Shown: positions 9,783-18,846 of the stretch, one piece after another
Layout of the letters: every line of letters begins with the position of its first letter
Position numbering within the stretch: the stretch's first letter is position 1
NCBI GenBank assembly: GCA_022710975.1
Contig: JAKLGA010000003.1
Coordinates: forward strand, 62,001-126,000
From: Myxococcota bacterium
GTDB lineage: Bacteria; Myxococcota; B64-G9
Direction of reading: 5' to 3'
Length of the DNA: 64,000 nt
Made by a program: the position numbers and the translations under genes
Notes under the pieces: model-generated
Told to the model about the DNA's origin: nothing
Seen by the model: the letters and a program-made list of their open reading frames with translations, nothing else
Databases searched by the model: none

Positions 9783-10958
9783 TCAGAGATCTGAGAACCG
9801 CCGCAGCACCCGAGCGCCCGGGCCGGGCCGGGAGGCGAGCACCTCGGCGCGGCGGCCGAAGCGGCGCTCGTAGGCCGGCAGGACCCGCGCCTCGTAGGCC
9901 GGCACCGCGCCGGCCTCGAGCAGGGTGACGGTGCAGCCGCCGAAGCCGGCGCCGGTCAGGCGCGCGCCCAGCACGCCCTCCGTCTGGCGGGCCTGCTCGA
10001 CCAGGAAGTCCAGCTCCGGGCTGGAGACCTCGTACTGATCGCGCAGGCTGTCGTGCGAGGCGTTCATCAGCCGGCCGAAGGCGGCCAGATCGCCCTGTCC
10101 GAGCGCCTCGGCCGCCTCCAGGGTGCGCTGGTTCTCCTCGGTCACGTGCAGGCAGCGCCGGGCCGCCAGCCGGCCCATGTCGCCCGCCGCCGCGCGCACC
10201 TCGGCCGGGCCGTAGTCCCGGAGCGCGGCGCCGCCCGGCCGCAGGCGCTGCAGCGCGCGGAGCCCGCGCTGGCACTCGTCCCGGCGCTGGTTGTAGGCCG
10301 AGCCGGCCAGCGTGCGCGGGGCGTTGGAGTTGGTGATGAGGAAGCAGAAGCCCCCGAGCGCGAGCGGCACCCGGCGGTGGGTCAGCGAGCGGCAATCGAT
10401 GAGCAGCGCCGCCCCGGCCTGCCCCAGGCGGGAGATGAGCTGGTCCATGATGCCACAGCGCACCCCGATGAACTCGACCTCGGCCCGCTGCGCCAGCCGG
10501 GCCAGCTCCTCGGGCGCGATCACCAGCCCGAAGAGCTCCTGGACAGCCAGCGCGCTGGCCACCTCCAGCGCGGCCGAGGAGGACAGCCCCGAGCCCTGGG
10601 GCACGTCCCCCTCCAGGGTGAGCTCGAGCCCGCCCAGGGCGTGCCCGGCCTGGCTCATCACCCGGACCACGCCGCGGGGGTAGTCCGCCCAGGGGTGGGC
10701 GGGATCGCGCGCGAGCCGGTCCAGCGGCACCTCCAGGCGCGACCCGTAGTCCACCGAGCACAGGCCCAGCACCCGGTCCGGGCGCCGGGAGGCGGCCGCG
10801 CGCACCACGCGCTCGATGGCCATGGGCAGCACGTGGCCCTCGTGGTAGTCGGTGTGCTCGCCGATCAGGTTCACCCGCCCGGGCGCGGCCACCACCAGCT
10901 CCGGCCAGCGGCCGAACTCGGCCAGGTGTCGCCTGGTGATCGGATCAACGCGATCCAT
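9783..10958 (-). CDS. galK: Galactokinase
   Basis: This is a 391-aa GHMP-family kinase of normal galactokinase length. It has the galactokinase signature GRVNLIGEHTDY (about residues 27-38), the ATP-binding glycine/serine loop PQGSGLSSSAAL (about 115-126) and the C-terminal motif LTGAGFGGCTV. It phosphorylates alpha-D-galactose to galactose-1-phosphate in the cytoplasm, the entry step of the Leloir pathway. Its ATG overlaps the end of the preceding gene by 14 nt, behind GAGGTGGAG, so it is co-transcribed with the unknown gene and the GH35-like gene upstream. No galT, galE or galactose transporter is in the window. N-acetylgalactosamine or another sugar is possible as substrate but less likely. 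Confidence 0.93.
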   Translation of the reverse strand: MDRVDPITRRHLAEFGRWPELVVAAPGRVNLIGEHTDYHEGHVLPMAIERVVRAAASRRPDRVLGLCSVDYGSRLEVPLDRLARDPAHPWADYPRGVVRVMSQAGHALGGLELTLEGDVPQGSGLSSSAALEVASALAVQELFGLVIAPEELARLAQRAEVEFIGVRCGIMDQLISRLGQAGAALLIDCRSLTHRRVPLALGGFCFLITNSNAPRTLAGSAYNQRRDECQRGLRALQRLRPGGAALRDYGPAEVRAAAGDMGRLAARRCLHVTEENQRTLEAAEALGQGDLAAFGRLMNASHDSLRDQYEVSSPELDFLVEQARQTEGVLGARLTGAGFGGCTVTLLEAGAVPAYEARVLPAYERRFGRRAEVLASRPGPGARVLRRFSDL

Positions 10959-11658
10959 GCTCCACCTCGTCTTGCGGGCGCAGGCGGCGGCGCGCCCAGA
11001 CCAGCGCCCGCCCGAGCGCGACCGCTCCGGCCACCCGCCAGGGCCAGGGCTCGAGCAGCACGTCTCCGGCCGCCCGCAGGCGGGCCAGCGGATCCGCGCC
11101 CGGCGGCGCCTCCAGCCAGGCGAACAGCGCCTCGCGGGAGCAGAAGCAGGCCGCGTGCACGGGCGCCACCCGCCGGGCGAGCGCGGCCCGGGCCCGGGCC
11201 GCGTCCGTGCGCCAGGCGGAGGCGTCCAGCCCGTCCGCGCCCAGGCAGCGGTCGGTGGTGAGCAGCTCGAGCGACCCGCGTGCCTTGCGCAGGATGAGCG
11301 AGGACCACACCTCGTCCAGATCCTCGTCCACCACGTACAGCGCCAGCGCGGTCCCGTCCGGCCACAGCCGATCGAAGGCCGCCTGCAGCAGGCCGAAGGG
11401 CAGGTGCAGCCACGCGGCCAGGAGCGGGCCGGGCGTGCGGCCCGCGTCGGCCAGGGCCGCGGCCAGCACCTGCCGGGCCTGATCGGCGGGATCCATGTCC
11501 GCCCGCACCCGCGGCGCGGCCGCCGCGAGCGCCCGCGCGAGCCGGTCGGGCTCGCTCCAGATCGTGCGCCCGCCGCCGAACAGCGAGTCGATCAGCCGCG
11601 TCAGCCGCAGCCAGTGCTCCGGGTGGACGTCCACGGCCTCCAGCTCCGGATCGATCAC
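10945..11658 (-). CDS. Hypothetical protein in the galactokinase operon
   Basis: This is a 237-aa soluble protein starting at GTG 11658 within GTGA, where its start overlaps the stop of the upstream GH35-like gene, behind GGAGGT. I do not recognise a family. It is Ala/Arg/Leu-rich and opens with IDPELEAVDVHPEHWLRL. The middle (LALYVVDEDLDEVWSSL, LELLTTDRCLGADG) looks like an alpha/beta fold. There is no signal peptide and no convincing membrane segment. Translational coupling on both sides argues for a role with galactokinase and the barrel protein. Function unknown. Confidence 0.75.
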   Translation of the reverse strand: MIDPELEAVDVHPEHWLRLTRLIDSLFGGGRTIWSEPDRLARALAAAAPRVRADMDPADQARQVLAAALADAGRTPGPLLAAWLHLPFGLLQAAFDRLWPDGTALALYVVDEDLDEVWSSLILRKARGSLELLTTDRCLGADGLDASAWRTDAARARAALARRVAPVHAACFCSREALFAWLEAPPGADPLARLRAAGDVLLEPWPWRVAGAVALGRALVWARRRLRPQDEVEHGSR

Positions 11659-12959
11659 CGGCGCACCTCCAGCGGTCGCAGGCTGAACGGCGCGAGCTCC
11701 AGGTCCCCCTCCGCGCCGCCGAACTCCCTCTGCCGCCACAGATCGAACAGGCGCGCCCCGCCCAGCCGCAGCCGGGCGCGGCGCGGCCCGGGCGCGGGGT
11801 TGGCCAGCCACAGGCAGCCCGGCCCCAGCCCGCCGAGCTCGTCCGGCCTCTGCCCGTCGGGCAGGGCCTGCGGCCCGTGCCAGGCCCAGGCCAGGTCCGG
11901 CCCGCCGGGCACGCCCAGGCCGGACCCCCGGGGGCGCCAGGCCGACAGGCGCTCGAGCAGGCGCAGCGTGCGCCGCACCCAGTCGGCCCGCTCGGCGTCC
12001 AGGGAGAGGTCGGGGCGGACGGGCGCGCCGGTCCAGCCCGGGCGGCCGACCAGGGTCTCCAGGACGAAGCCGTTCATGCCGTGCATCAGCCCCGCCAGCG
12101 CGCAGAAGACCTGATCGTCGAGCCCGCGCGGCCGGCCGAAGATCGGGCAACCCGCGGCGAGCGGCAGGCCCAGCAGGGGCCGGGCGCCGGCTCCCGCGTC
12201 TACGATCCGCGCGGCGCGCGCGGCGATCTGCGCCAGCTCGGGCCGGCCCAGGTCGAGCGGGGCGCCCAGCCCGTCGGCCAGCCCGGCCAGCACCCTCGCG
12301 CTGTCCGGCGGCATCCACGCCGGCAGGCCGTGGAGCACGGGCAGCCCGGGCAGGCGCGAGCGCAGGCAGGCGCCCAGTCGGGCGGCCGCGTCGAGCAGCT
12401 CGCCCGCGGCGGGCGCACCGAAGGGGTCCGCCGCGCCGAGGTCGAGCCCCAGGGCCAGGACCGGCCCGGCCGGATGGGCCTCGCGGGCCAGCGCCTCCGC
12501 GGCGGCGCCGAACCAGCCGAGGAGCGCCGAGAGCAGCGCCGGGCTGCCGAGGGCCGGGACCGGCACGAGCCGCCAGGGCACGGGCAGCCAGCGCGGCCGG
12601 CCGGCGTCGTCACGCGCCTGGCAGGCCGGATCGGCCAGCACCCGCTCCGGGAGCCCCAGCCCCTGCTCGGCGGGGAAGAAGGGGCCGAGCCGCACGGCCG
12701 CCCACAGGCCGTGCGCCCGCACCCGCGCCAGGAAGCGGCCCAGGCCGCGGGCCCCGCCGAGGTCCAGCCGGCCCGGCGAGCGCTCGTGGGTCCGCCACAC
12801 CAGGTCCAGCGCCACCCCGGACAGGCCGAGCTCCCGCGCGCGGTCGAGGGCCATGTCCCAGCGGTCGGGCGGCAGGTGGGTGAAGGGGATCAACCCGCAG
12901 ACGAACCGCCGCGCCTGGCCGTCGAGCTCGAACCCCTCGGGCGTGAAGCGCACGGTCAT
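11655..12959 (-). CDS. GH35-like TIM-barrel protein, probably catalytically degenerate
   Basis: This is a 434-aa protein whose N-terminus matches the family-35 beta-galactosidase opening: a DGQARRFVCG strand, HLPPDRWDMAL where GH35 has the PPEYW region, LVWRTHERSPGRLDL in place of WNLHEP, and VRLGPFFPAEQG in place of RPGPYVCAEW. The segment equivalent to the acid/base motif QVENEYG reads VLALGLDLGAAD, so the catalytic Glu appears absent; no clear nucleophile TEFW motif is seen either. ATG 12959 is chosen over 12983 because GGAGG lies eight bases upstream. It heads an overlapping operon with an unknown gene and galK. It may be a sugar-binding or regulatory pseudoenzyme, or an enzyme with relocated residues. 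Confidence 0.7.
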   Translation of the reverse strand: MTVRFTPEGFELDGQARRFVCGLIPFTHLPPDRWDMALDRARELGLSGVALDLVWRTHERSPGRLDLGGARGLGRFLARVRAHGLWAAVRLGPFFPAEQGLGLPERVLADPACQARDDAGRPRWLPVPWRLVPVPALGSPALLSALLGWFGAAAEALAREAHPAGPVLALGLDLGAADPFGAPAAGELLDAAARLGACLRSRLPGLPVLHGLPAWMPPDSARVLAGLADGLGAPLDLGRPELAQIAARAARIVDAGAGARPLLGLPLAAGCPIFGRPRGLDDQVFCALAGLMHGMNGFVLETLVGRPGWTGAPVRPDLSLDAERADWVRRTLRLLERLSAWRPRGSGLGVPGGPDLAWAWHGPQALPDGQRPDELGGLGPGCLWLANPAPGPRRARLRLGGARLFDLWRQREFGGAEGDLELAPFSLRPLEVRR

Positions 12960-13039
12960 TCCAGGGGCCTCCGAGGGCAGCATGCTACCACGCCGCGCTG
13001 CGTCGTGATAGGAAACGGACCGGCCAGAGCGAGGCGAGC

Positions 13040-14413
13040 ATGGTGGCGCAGCACATCGAGGTGGACGTGGCGGTGGTGGGGGCGGGCAGCGCGGGCGCGG
13101 CCGCGGCCGGCATGCTGGCGGGCACGGGCCGCGCCGTCGCGCTGCTCGAGTCCCGCCCGTTCGCGCGGGCCGGCGCCCGCTGGCAGAACGGGGTGCCGGC
13201 CTGGATGTTCGAGCGCGCCGGGCTCCCGCCCCCGGCGGGGGCCGAGCTCGTCCGCCCGGGTGAGCCCTGGGTCATGCTCGGCCCGTTCGGGCAGGCGCGG
13301 ACCGCGCTGCCCACCTCCATCCTCCAGGTGGACGTGGGCCGGCTGAACGACCGGCTGCTGGCCGAGGCGCGCCGGGCGGGGGCGCGGTGCGTGGAGGGCG
13401 CCGAGCTGGTCGAGGTCGACCTCGGGCCGGACGGGCGGCCGCGCACGGCGGGCTTCGCGCTCGCGCCCTGGCCCGGCGGCCGGCTCGAGGTGCGCGCCCG
13501 CTTGTTCCTCGACGCCACGGGCCGGGCCGGGGCGCTCCGCACCCGCCTGCCCGCCTGGGCCGCGGCCGCGCCGCCTCGCCCGGAAGAAGTGTGCCTGGCC
13601 GCGCAGGAGGTGCGGGCGGTGACCGACGCCGTGGCCGCGCGCGCCTTCCTGGAGCGGCTCGGGCTGGAGCCCGGCGTCGAGGCCTCGCGCCTCGGGCTGG
13701 CGGGCGGTTTCTCGGTGTCCACCGTGCGCGTGGCGCCCGATCTCGGCAGCGTGGCGCTCCTGGCGGGCACGGACGGCCGGGAGGCCGGCGGCCGGGTGCT
13801 GCTCGAGCGGCTGCGCGCGGCCGAGCCCTGGATCGGCCCCCGGCTGCGGGGCGGCGAGGGCGCCATCGATCTGCGCCGGCCGTGCGCCAACCTGGCCGTG
13901 CCCGGGGCGGCGCTGCTCGGCGAGGCCGGGCGGCTGGTCTTCCCGCTGCACGCCTCGGGCACCGGCGCCGGGCTGGTGTCCGCGCGCCTGCTGGCCGAGG
14001 CGCTGGACTCGAGCCCCGATCCGGGCGCGGCGGAGGTCGCCTGGCGCTACCAGGCCACGGTCCAGTGCTCGCTGGGCGGGGTGCACGCGGCCTACGACGT
14101 GCTGCGCAGGCTCATCGCCGCGCTCGCTCCGCCGGAGGTCGAGCGGCTGATCGCCAGCGGGCTGCTGACCCCGGGCCTGGTGACGGCCGGCCTGGAGCAG
14201 CGCCTGCCCGGCCCGGGCGCCCTGGAGCCCTGGCGCCAGGTGCGCGGCCTGCCGCGGCTGCTCGGCTCGCCGGAGCTCGCGCGGGCGCTGGCGACCCGCC
14301 TGCCGCGCATGGCGCTCGCGCTGGCGGTCCACCGCGCCTACCCTGAGCGGCCGGACGAGGCCGCGCTCGGGCGCTGGGCGCGCGCGGAGGCGCGCCTGCT
14401 CGACTGGGACTGA
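13040..14413 (+). CDS. FAD-dependent oxidoreductase (NAD(P)/FAD, GG-reductase/halogenase-like fold)
   Basis: This is a 457-aa flavoprotein with an N-terminal dinucleotide-binding fold (VVGAGSAGAAAAGML, residues about 12-26), a Glu ending strand 2 (LLESRPF) and a second FAD motif around DATGRAGAL. The C-terminal half has the LLGEAGRLVFPLHASGTG stretch typical of geranylgeranyl-reductase, FixC and flavin-halogenase relatives. Substrate cannot be told. It is divergent from the GH35-like operon across an 80-bp gap, is monocistronic, and is followed head-on by a GyrI-like gene 15 bp away. Confidence 0.82.
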   Translation: MVAQHIEVDVAVVGAGSAGAAAAGMLAGTGRAVALLESRPFARAGARWQNGVPAWMFERAGLPPPAGAELVRPGEPWVMLGPFGQARTALPTSILQVDVGRLNDRLLAEARRAGARCVEGAELVEVDLGPDGRPRTAGFALAPWPGGRLEVRARLFLDATGRAGALRTRLPAWAAAAPPRPEEVCLAAQEVRAVTDAVAARAFLERLGLEPGVEASRLGLAGGFSVSTVRVAPDLGSVALLAGTDGREAGGRVLLERLRAAEPWIGPRLRGGEGAIDLRRPCANLAVPGAALLGEAGRLVFPLHASGTGAGLVSARLLAEALDSSPDPGAAEVAWRYQATVQCSLGGVHAAYDVLRRLIAALAPPEVERLIASGLLTPGLVTAGLEQRLPGPGALEPWRQVRGLPRLLGSPELARALATRLPRMALALAVHRAYPERPDEAALGRWARAEARLLDWD

Positions 14414-14427
14414 GGCGGCCGGGCGCG

Positions 14428-15018
14428 TCAGGCCGGGCAGACCGGGCGCCGGAGGATGGTGCGCAGCGCCGGCTCGGCCACCTTGCGGGGATCGTCCAGG
14501 TACAGCTCGTGGTGCAGGCCGCACAGGCGCAGCCCCCGGGCGGCGGCCAGGTTCTCCAGCTTGGCGAGGCTCGGGCCCTCCGCCGCGTACGGGCCCACGT
14601 GCAGGACCTCGACCACCTGGCCCTCGTCCAGCACCTGCAGCTTGACCTTGGCCGTGTCGGTGGTCTGCCCCTTGCGGCGGAGCTGGAGCACGGCCGCCTC
14701 CACGTCCGCGCGGGTCACGTGCGCGGGCACGGGCGTGACCAGCCGCCAGCTCCACTGCTCCGGCGGCAGCGGGCGGAAGTCCTCGGATTGCCGCCGCCCC
14801 CAGTAGAAGGCCTCCAGCCCGCCGAGTTGGAAGCCCCTGTCCTGGAAGCGGCAGCCCATCTGGACGGCGTAGCCCACCCCGAACAGGGCCTGGAGCCGCG
14901 CCAGGTAGCCCTTGGCGCCCGGCCGGCCCGTGCCCAGGATGGCCAGGTAGGTGATCGGGCCCGGGCTCCACAGCCTGGGCTCGGCGCAGGTGGGCGTGGC
15001 GTACTCGCGGTGGTCCAT
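14428..15018 (-). CDS. GyrI-like small-molecule-binding domain protein
   Basis: This is a 196-aa cytoplasmic protein matching the stand-alone GyrI-like family: an N-terminal DHREYATPTCAEPRLW strand, the conserved Trp-rich middle (YWGRRQ, WSWRLV) and the LHVGPYAAEGPSLAKLENLA motif that lines the ligand pocket. Such proteins bind or hydrolyse small hydrophobic compounds. There is no DNA-binding domain, unlike SoxR/BmrR-type regulators. The start at 15018 has AGGGGAG upstream. It is transcribed away from the phoB-like gene. Confidence 0.8.
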   Translation of the reverse strand: MDHREYATPTCAEPRLWSPGPITYLAILGTGRPGAKGYLARLQALFGVGYAVQMGCRFQDRGFQLGGLEAFYWGRRQSEDFRPLPPEQWSWRLVTPVPAHVTRADVEAAVLQLRRKGQTTDTAKVKLQVLDEGQVVEVLHVGPYAAEGPSLAKLENLAAARGLRLCGLHHELYLDDPRKVAEPALRTILRRPVCPA

Positions 15019-15161
15019 GCGGCTCCCCTCTCCCCGCCCGCATCCTAGCGCGGCGCGGGCGAAAGGAAAACACCCCGCGCTGTCCCCTGGATCTCCCGGG
15101 CGCGGCGCGCTAGGCTCGGGCCGACGCGCGCGCCAGGCGCCAGCAGCCCGGGAGGCAAGGC

Positions 15162-15872
15162 ATGTCCAAGCGGATCCTGATCGTGGAGGACGAGCGGGAT
15201 CTGGTCGCCACCCTGGAGTACAACCTGAAGCGCGAGGGCTTCCAGACCCAGGCGGCCGCCAACGGCGCGCAGGCCTGGGCCGCCCTGGAGCGCGCGCCGC
15301 TGCCGGATCTGGTGCTGCTCGACCTGATGCTCCCGGACGTGCCCGGCACCGAGATCTGCCGCCGCATCCGCGGCGAGGAGCGCACCCGCGCGCTGCCGGT
15401 GATCATGGTCACCGCCAAGGGCGAGGAGATCGACCGGGTGGTGGGCTTCGAGCTGGGGGCCGACGACTACGTGTCCAAGCCCTTCTCGGTGCGGGAGCTG
15501 CTGCTCCGCATCCGGGCCGTGCTGCGGCGCGCGGAGCCGCCCGGGGGCCAGGCCAGCGCGCCGGCCGAGGTGGTCTTCGGCGTGCTGCGCATCGACGCCC
15601 CCGGCCACCGGCTGTGGGTGGAAGGCGTCCCGCTGAAGCTCACCGCGCTCGAGTTCCGCCTGCTCACCACGCTGCTCCAGCGCAAGGGCCGCGCGCAGAG
15701 CCGGGAGGTGCTGCTGTCCGACGTGTGGGGCATCGACGGCGACGTGACCACGCGCACCGTGGACACCCACGTGAAGCGCCTGCGCGAGAAGCTGGGGGCC
15801 GCGGGCGACTACATCGAGACGCTGCGAGGAGTGGGCTACCGCTTCCGCGACCGACCCGAAGGTGACGGGTGA
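15162..15872 (+). CDS. phoB: PhoB-type OmpR-family response regulator
   Basis: This is a 236-aa protein: a receiver domain (residues 1-120) with acidic pocket E9-D10, phospho-acceptor Asp54 in LLDLMLPD and the conserved Lys106 in YVSKPFS, then a winged-helix DNA-binding domain (about 135-230) ending VRGVGYRF-like. It is phosphorylated by the overlapping histidine kinase gene and activates promoters, presumably of phosphate-starvation genes because phoU follows. A GGGAGG ribosome site lies at about 15150. A weak -10-like TAGGCT lies near 15110. The phosphate assignment rests on the phoU linkage; no Pst transporter is nearby. Confidence 0.88.
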   Translation: MSKRILIVEDERDLVATLEYNLKREGFQTQAAANGAQAWAALERAPLPDLVLLDLMLPDVPGTEICRRIRGEERTRALPVIMVTAKGEEIDRVVGFELGADDYVSKPFSVRELLLRIRAVLRRAEPPGGQASAPAEVVFGVLRIDAPGHRLWVEGVPLKLTALEFRLLTTLLQRKGRAQSREVLLSDVWGIDGDVTTRTVDTHVKRLREKLGAAGDYIETLRGVGYRFRDRPEGDG

Positions 15873-16956
15873 GCCCCGTGCCTGCCCGCGACGCCCCCCC
15901 GGCCCCCCCCCCGGCCCCCCCGCAGCCCTCCACCACCGCCGCCCAGGAGGAGGAGCGCCGGCGCTTCCAGGCCGTGCTGGCCAGCATGGCCGAGGGGGTG
16001 CTGCTGCTCGACGGCGAGCGCCGCGTGACGCTGGTCAACCCGGCCGCCTCGCGCCTGCTGGGGTTGCCGGCCCAGCCCCTCGGCCGGCGCCTCCTGGAGG
16101 TCAGCCGCCTGCCCGCCCTGCACGAGCTGGTCGAGCGCGCGCGGGCCGGCGAGGCCTGCGAGGCGGAGCTGGACGCGGGGCCGCAGCGGCGCCTGCGGGC
16201 CCGGGCCACCCCGCTCGAGGGCTCCCACGAGGTGAGCGTGGTGGTGCACGACGTGACCGAGCTCCGCCGCCTGGAGGCCATCCGCAAGGACTTCGTGGCC
16301 AACGTGTCCCACGAGCTGCGCACCCCGATCAGCGTCATCCGGGCCAACGCCGAGACGCTCCTGGAGGGCGCGCTCGAGGACGCCGGGCTGGCGCGCGGCT
16401 TCGTCGAGGCGCTGCTGCGCAACGCCGAGCGGCTGTCCGCGCTGATCTCGGATCTGCTGGACATCTCGCGCATCGAGTCGGGCTCGCACAAGCTCGAGCG
16501 CCGGCCCCTGGCCCTGGCGCAGGCCGTGCGCCAGGTGCTGGACAACATGGCCCAGGCGGCCGCCGCCCGCGGGCAGACGCTGAGCAGCCAGGTCCCGGAG
16601 GCGCTCTGGGCGCTGGGGGACGAGAAGGCGCTCGGCCAGGTGTTGACGAACCTGCTCGACAACGCCACCAAGTACACGCCGGACGGCGGCCACATCCAGG
16701 TGCGCGCCGCGTGCCAGGCCGGGCAGGTGCGCCTGGAGGTGGTCGACGACGGCCCGGGCATCGAGCCCCAGCACCGCGCCCGCGTCTTCGAGCGGTTCTA
16801 CCGGGTGGACCAGGGCCGCTCCCGCGCCATGGGCGGCACGGGCCTGGGGCTGTCCATCGTCAAGAACCTGATCGAGGCCCTGGGCGGCCAGGTGGGGATC
16901 GAGCCGAACCAGCCGGCCGGCTCCATCTTCTGGGTCACCCTGCCGGAGGCGCCGCC

Positions 16957-16960
<4 letters not shown>
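15869..16960 (+). CDS. phoR: PhoR-like cytoplasmic sensor histidine kinase
   Basis: This is a 363-aa kinase starting at GTG 15869 inside GTGA, overlapping the regulator's stop. A Pro/Ala-rich N-terminus precedes a PAS domain (about 32-130), the HisKA dimerisation domain with phosphorylated His148 in NVSHELRTP, and an HATPase domain with N, G1 (DDGPGI) and G2 (GTGLGLSIVKNL) boxes. No transmembrane segment is visible, unlike E. coli PhoR, so the signal must be cytoplasmic or come through PhoU. The first codons run through long C tracts (see separate entry). Confidence 0.87.
15894..15921 (+). repeat. Poly-C tracts in the 5' end of the phoR-like gene
   Basis: Runs of 7, 10 and 7 C residues (15894-15900, 15903-15912, 15915-15921), separated by GG, encode a Pro/Ala stretch right after the kinase start. 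Tracts of this length are prone to slipped-strand changes that would shift the frame of the kinase. Confidence 0.7.
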
Positions 16961-17625
<665 letters not shown>

Positions 17626-17644
17626 GCCGGCCGGCCCGGTCGCG

Positions 17645-17653
17645 TGCTACAAT
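17645..17653 (+). promoter_or_regulatory. Extended -10 promoter element TGCTACAAT
   Basis: TGCTACAAT (TGn plus TACAAT) lies 27 bp before the lipoprotein start at 17680 and upstream of its GGGAGGT ribosome site. No -35 box is evident, as expected for an extended -10 promoter. The same 9-mer stands before the gene at 22252. Confidence 0.55.
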
Positions 17654-17679
17654 CAGCCCGCCTGCAAGGGAGGTCTCCC

Positions 17680-18843
17680 ATGCGCACAGCGCCCGCTCTT
17701 CGGTGGATCCTGGTGCTCGCCTGCGCCGGCCTCCTGGCCGCGTGCCAGGGCGACATCCAGGGTGAGGACGACGCGGGCCAGGACGGCCAGACCCAGGACG
17801 ACGGCCAGGACGGCGCCCAGGGTGTGGACGACGGGTCCCTGCCCGAAGACGACGGGTCCCCGCCCGAAGACGACGGCGCCCAGGCAGAGGACGACGGCGG
17901 CGTCGGCGACGACGAGGGCGGCGGGAACGATCCCGGCCCGGGCCAGGGACACTACTTCCCACCCGGCGCGATCTGGACCCAGGACGTGTACGACGCGCCC
18001 GCGGCCGCGGACTCGGACGCCATCATCCAGTGCCTGCGGGACGCGGGCGGCTGGGGCAACGAGGACGTGTTCCAGATCGACTTCTCCATCGAGGTGCTGC
18101 GGGACGACGGCAGCGCGCCCATGCGCGACTTCATCCCCACGGGGGACTTCTACTCGCCCGACTGCGACCAGGTCCCCATGCCCGTGCCCGCGGGCGGCGC
18201 GCTCGAGGGCGAGCAGGGCTACGAGTGCACCAGCGACGGGGACTGCCACCTGATCGTGGTCCGCGGGACGGACCTGTACGAGATGTGGCGGGCGAACATC
18301 TCGGGCGGCGACTTCTACGGCGGCTGCCTGGCCGTCTGGGACCTCACCCGGATCTACGGCCCGACCGGCCGCGGGGCGCAGTGCACCAGCGCGGACGCGG
18401 CCGGCTTCCCCATCGCGCCGCTCCTGTTCAGCGCGGACGAGCTGGCCGCGGGCGAGATCGCCCACGCCATCCGCTTCATCCTGCCGAACGATCGCGTGAA
18501 GCAGCGCACCTACGTGCCGCCGGCCACCCACGGGACCAACACCAGCGGCGGAACCGCCTGCCCGCCCTACGGGGTGCACTTCCGCCTGCGCCGGGACTTC
18601 CCCCTGGAGACGCTGCCCAACGAGGGCGCGCGGGTGGTGGCCCGGGCGCTCCAGCGCTACGGCATGTTCCACGCGGACGGCGGCAACATCGCGCTGACCG
18701 CCCAGAGCGATCGCTTCACCACCGCCAAGTGGGCCGATCACCTCGAGCCGCGGGACCTCTCCGCCATCCAGGTCGAGGACTTCGAGGTGATCGATCACGG
18801 CGGGCAGGTGCCCGTGACCTACGACTGCGTGCGCAACCCCTGA
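17680..18843 (+). CDS. Secreted lipoprotein with acidic linker, unknown domain
   Basis: This is a 387-aa protein with a lipoprotein signal (lipobox LAAC, Cys22), then a 60-residue acidic low-complexity linker with repeated PEDDGS units. The globular domain is about 300 aa with phrases FSIEVLRDDGS, RGTDLYEMWRANI, AHAIRFILPNDRVKQ, YVPPATHGT and ALQRYGMFHADGGN. This layout is shared by secreted proteins I recall from actinobacteria and Myxococcota, without a defined activity. ATG 17680 is chosen over an upstream GTG because GGGAGGT and the signal peptide fit. It ends three bases from the convergent kinase gene. Confidence 0.8.
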   Translation: MRTAPALRWILVLACAGLLAACQGDIQGEDDAGQDGQTQDDGQDGAQGVDDGSLPEDDGSPPEDDGAQAEDDGGVGDDEGGGNDPGPGQGHYFPPGAIWTQDVYDAPAAADSDAIIQCLRDAGGWGNEDVFQIDFSIEVLRDDGSAPMRDFIPTGDFYSPDCDQVPMPVPAGGALEGEQGYECTSDGDCHLIVVRGTDLYEMWRANISGGDFYGGCLAVWDLTRIYGPTGRGAQCTSADAAGFPIAPLLFSADELAAGEIAHAIRFILPNDRVKQRTYVPPATHGTNTSGGTACPPYGVHFRLRRDFPLETLPNEGARVVARALQRYGMFHADGGNIALTAQSDRFTTAKWADHLEPRDLSAIQVEDFEVIDHGGQVPVTYDCVRNP

Positions 18844-18846
18844 GGC

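Noticed and set aside
9783-12959. Complete galactose utilisation operon
   Set aside because: Only galK is recognisable; galT, galE and a transporter are absent and the GH35-like protein appears catalytically dead.
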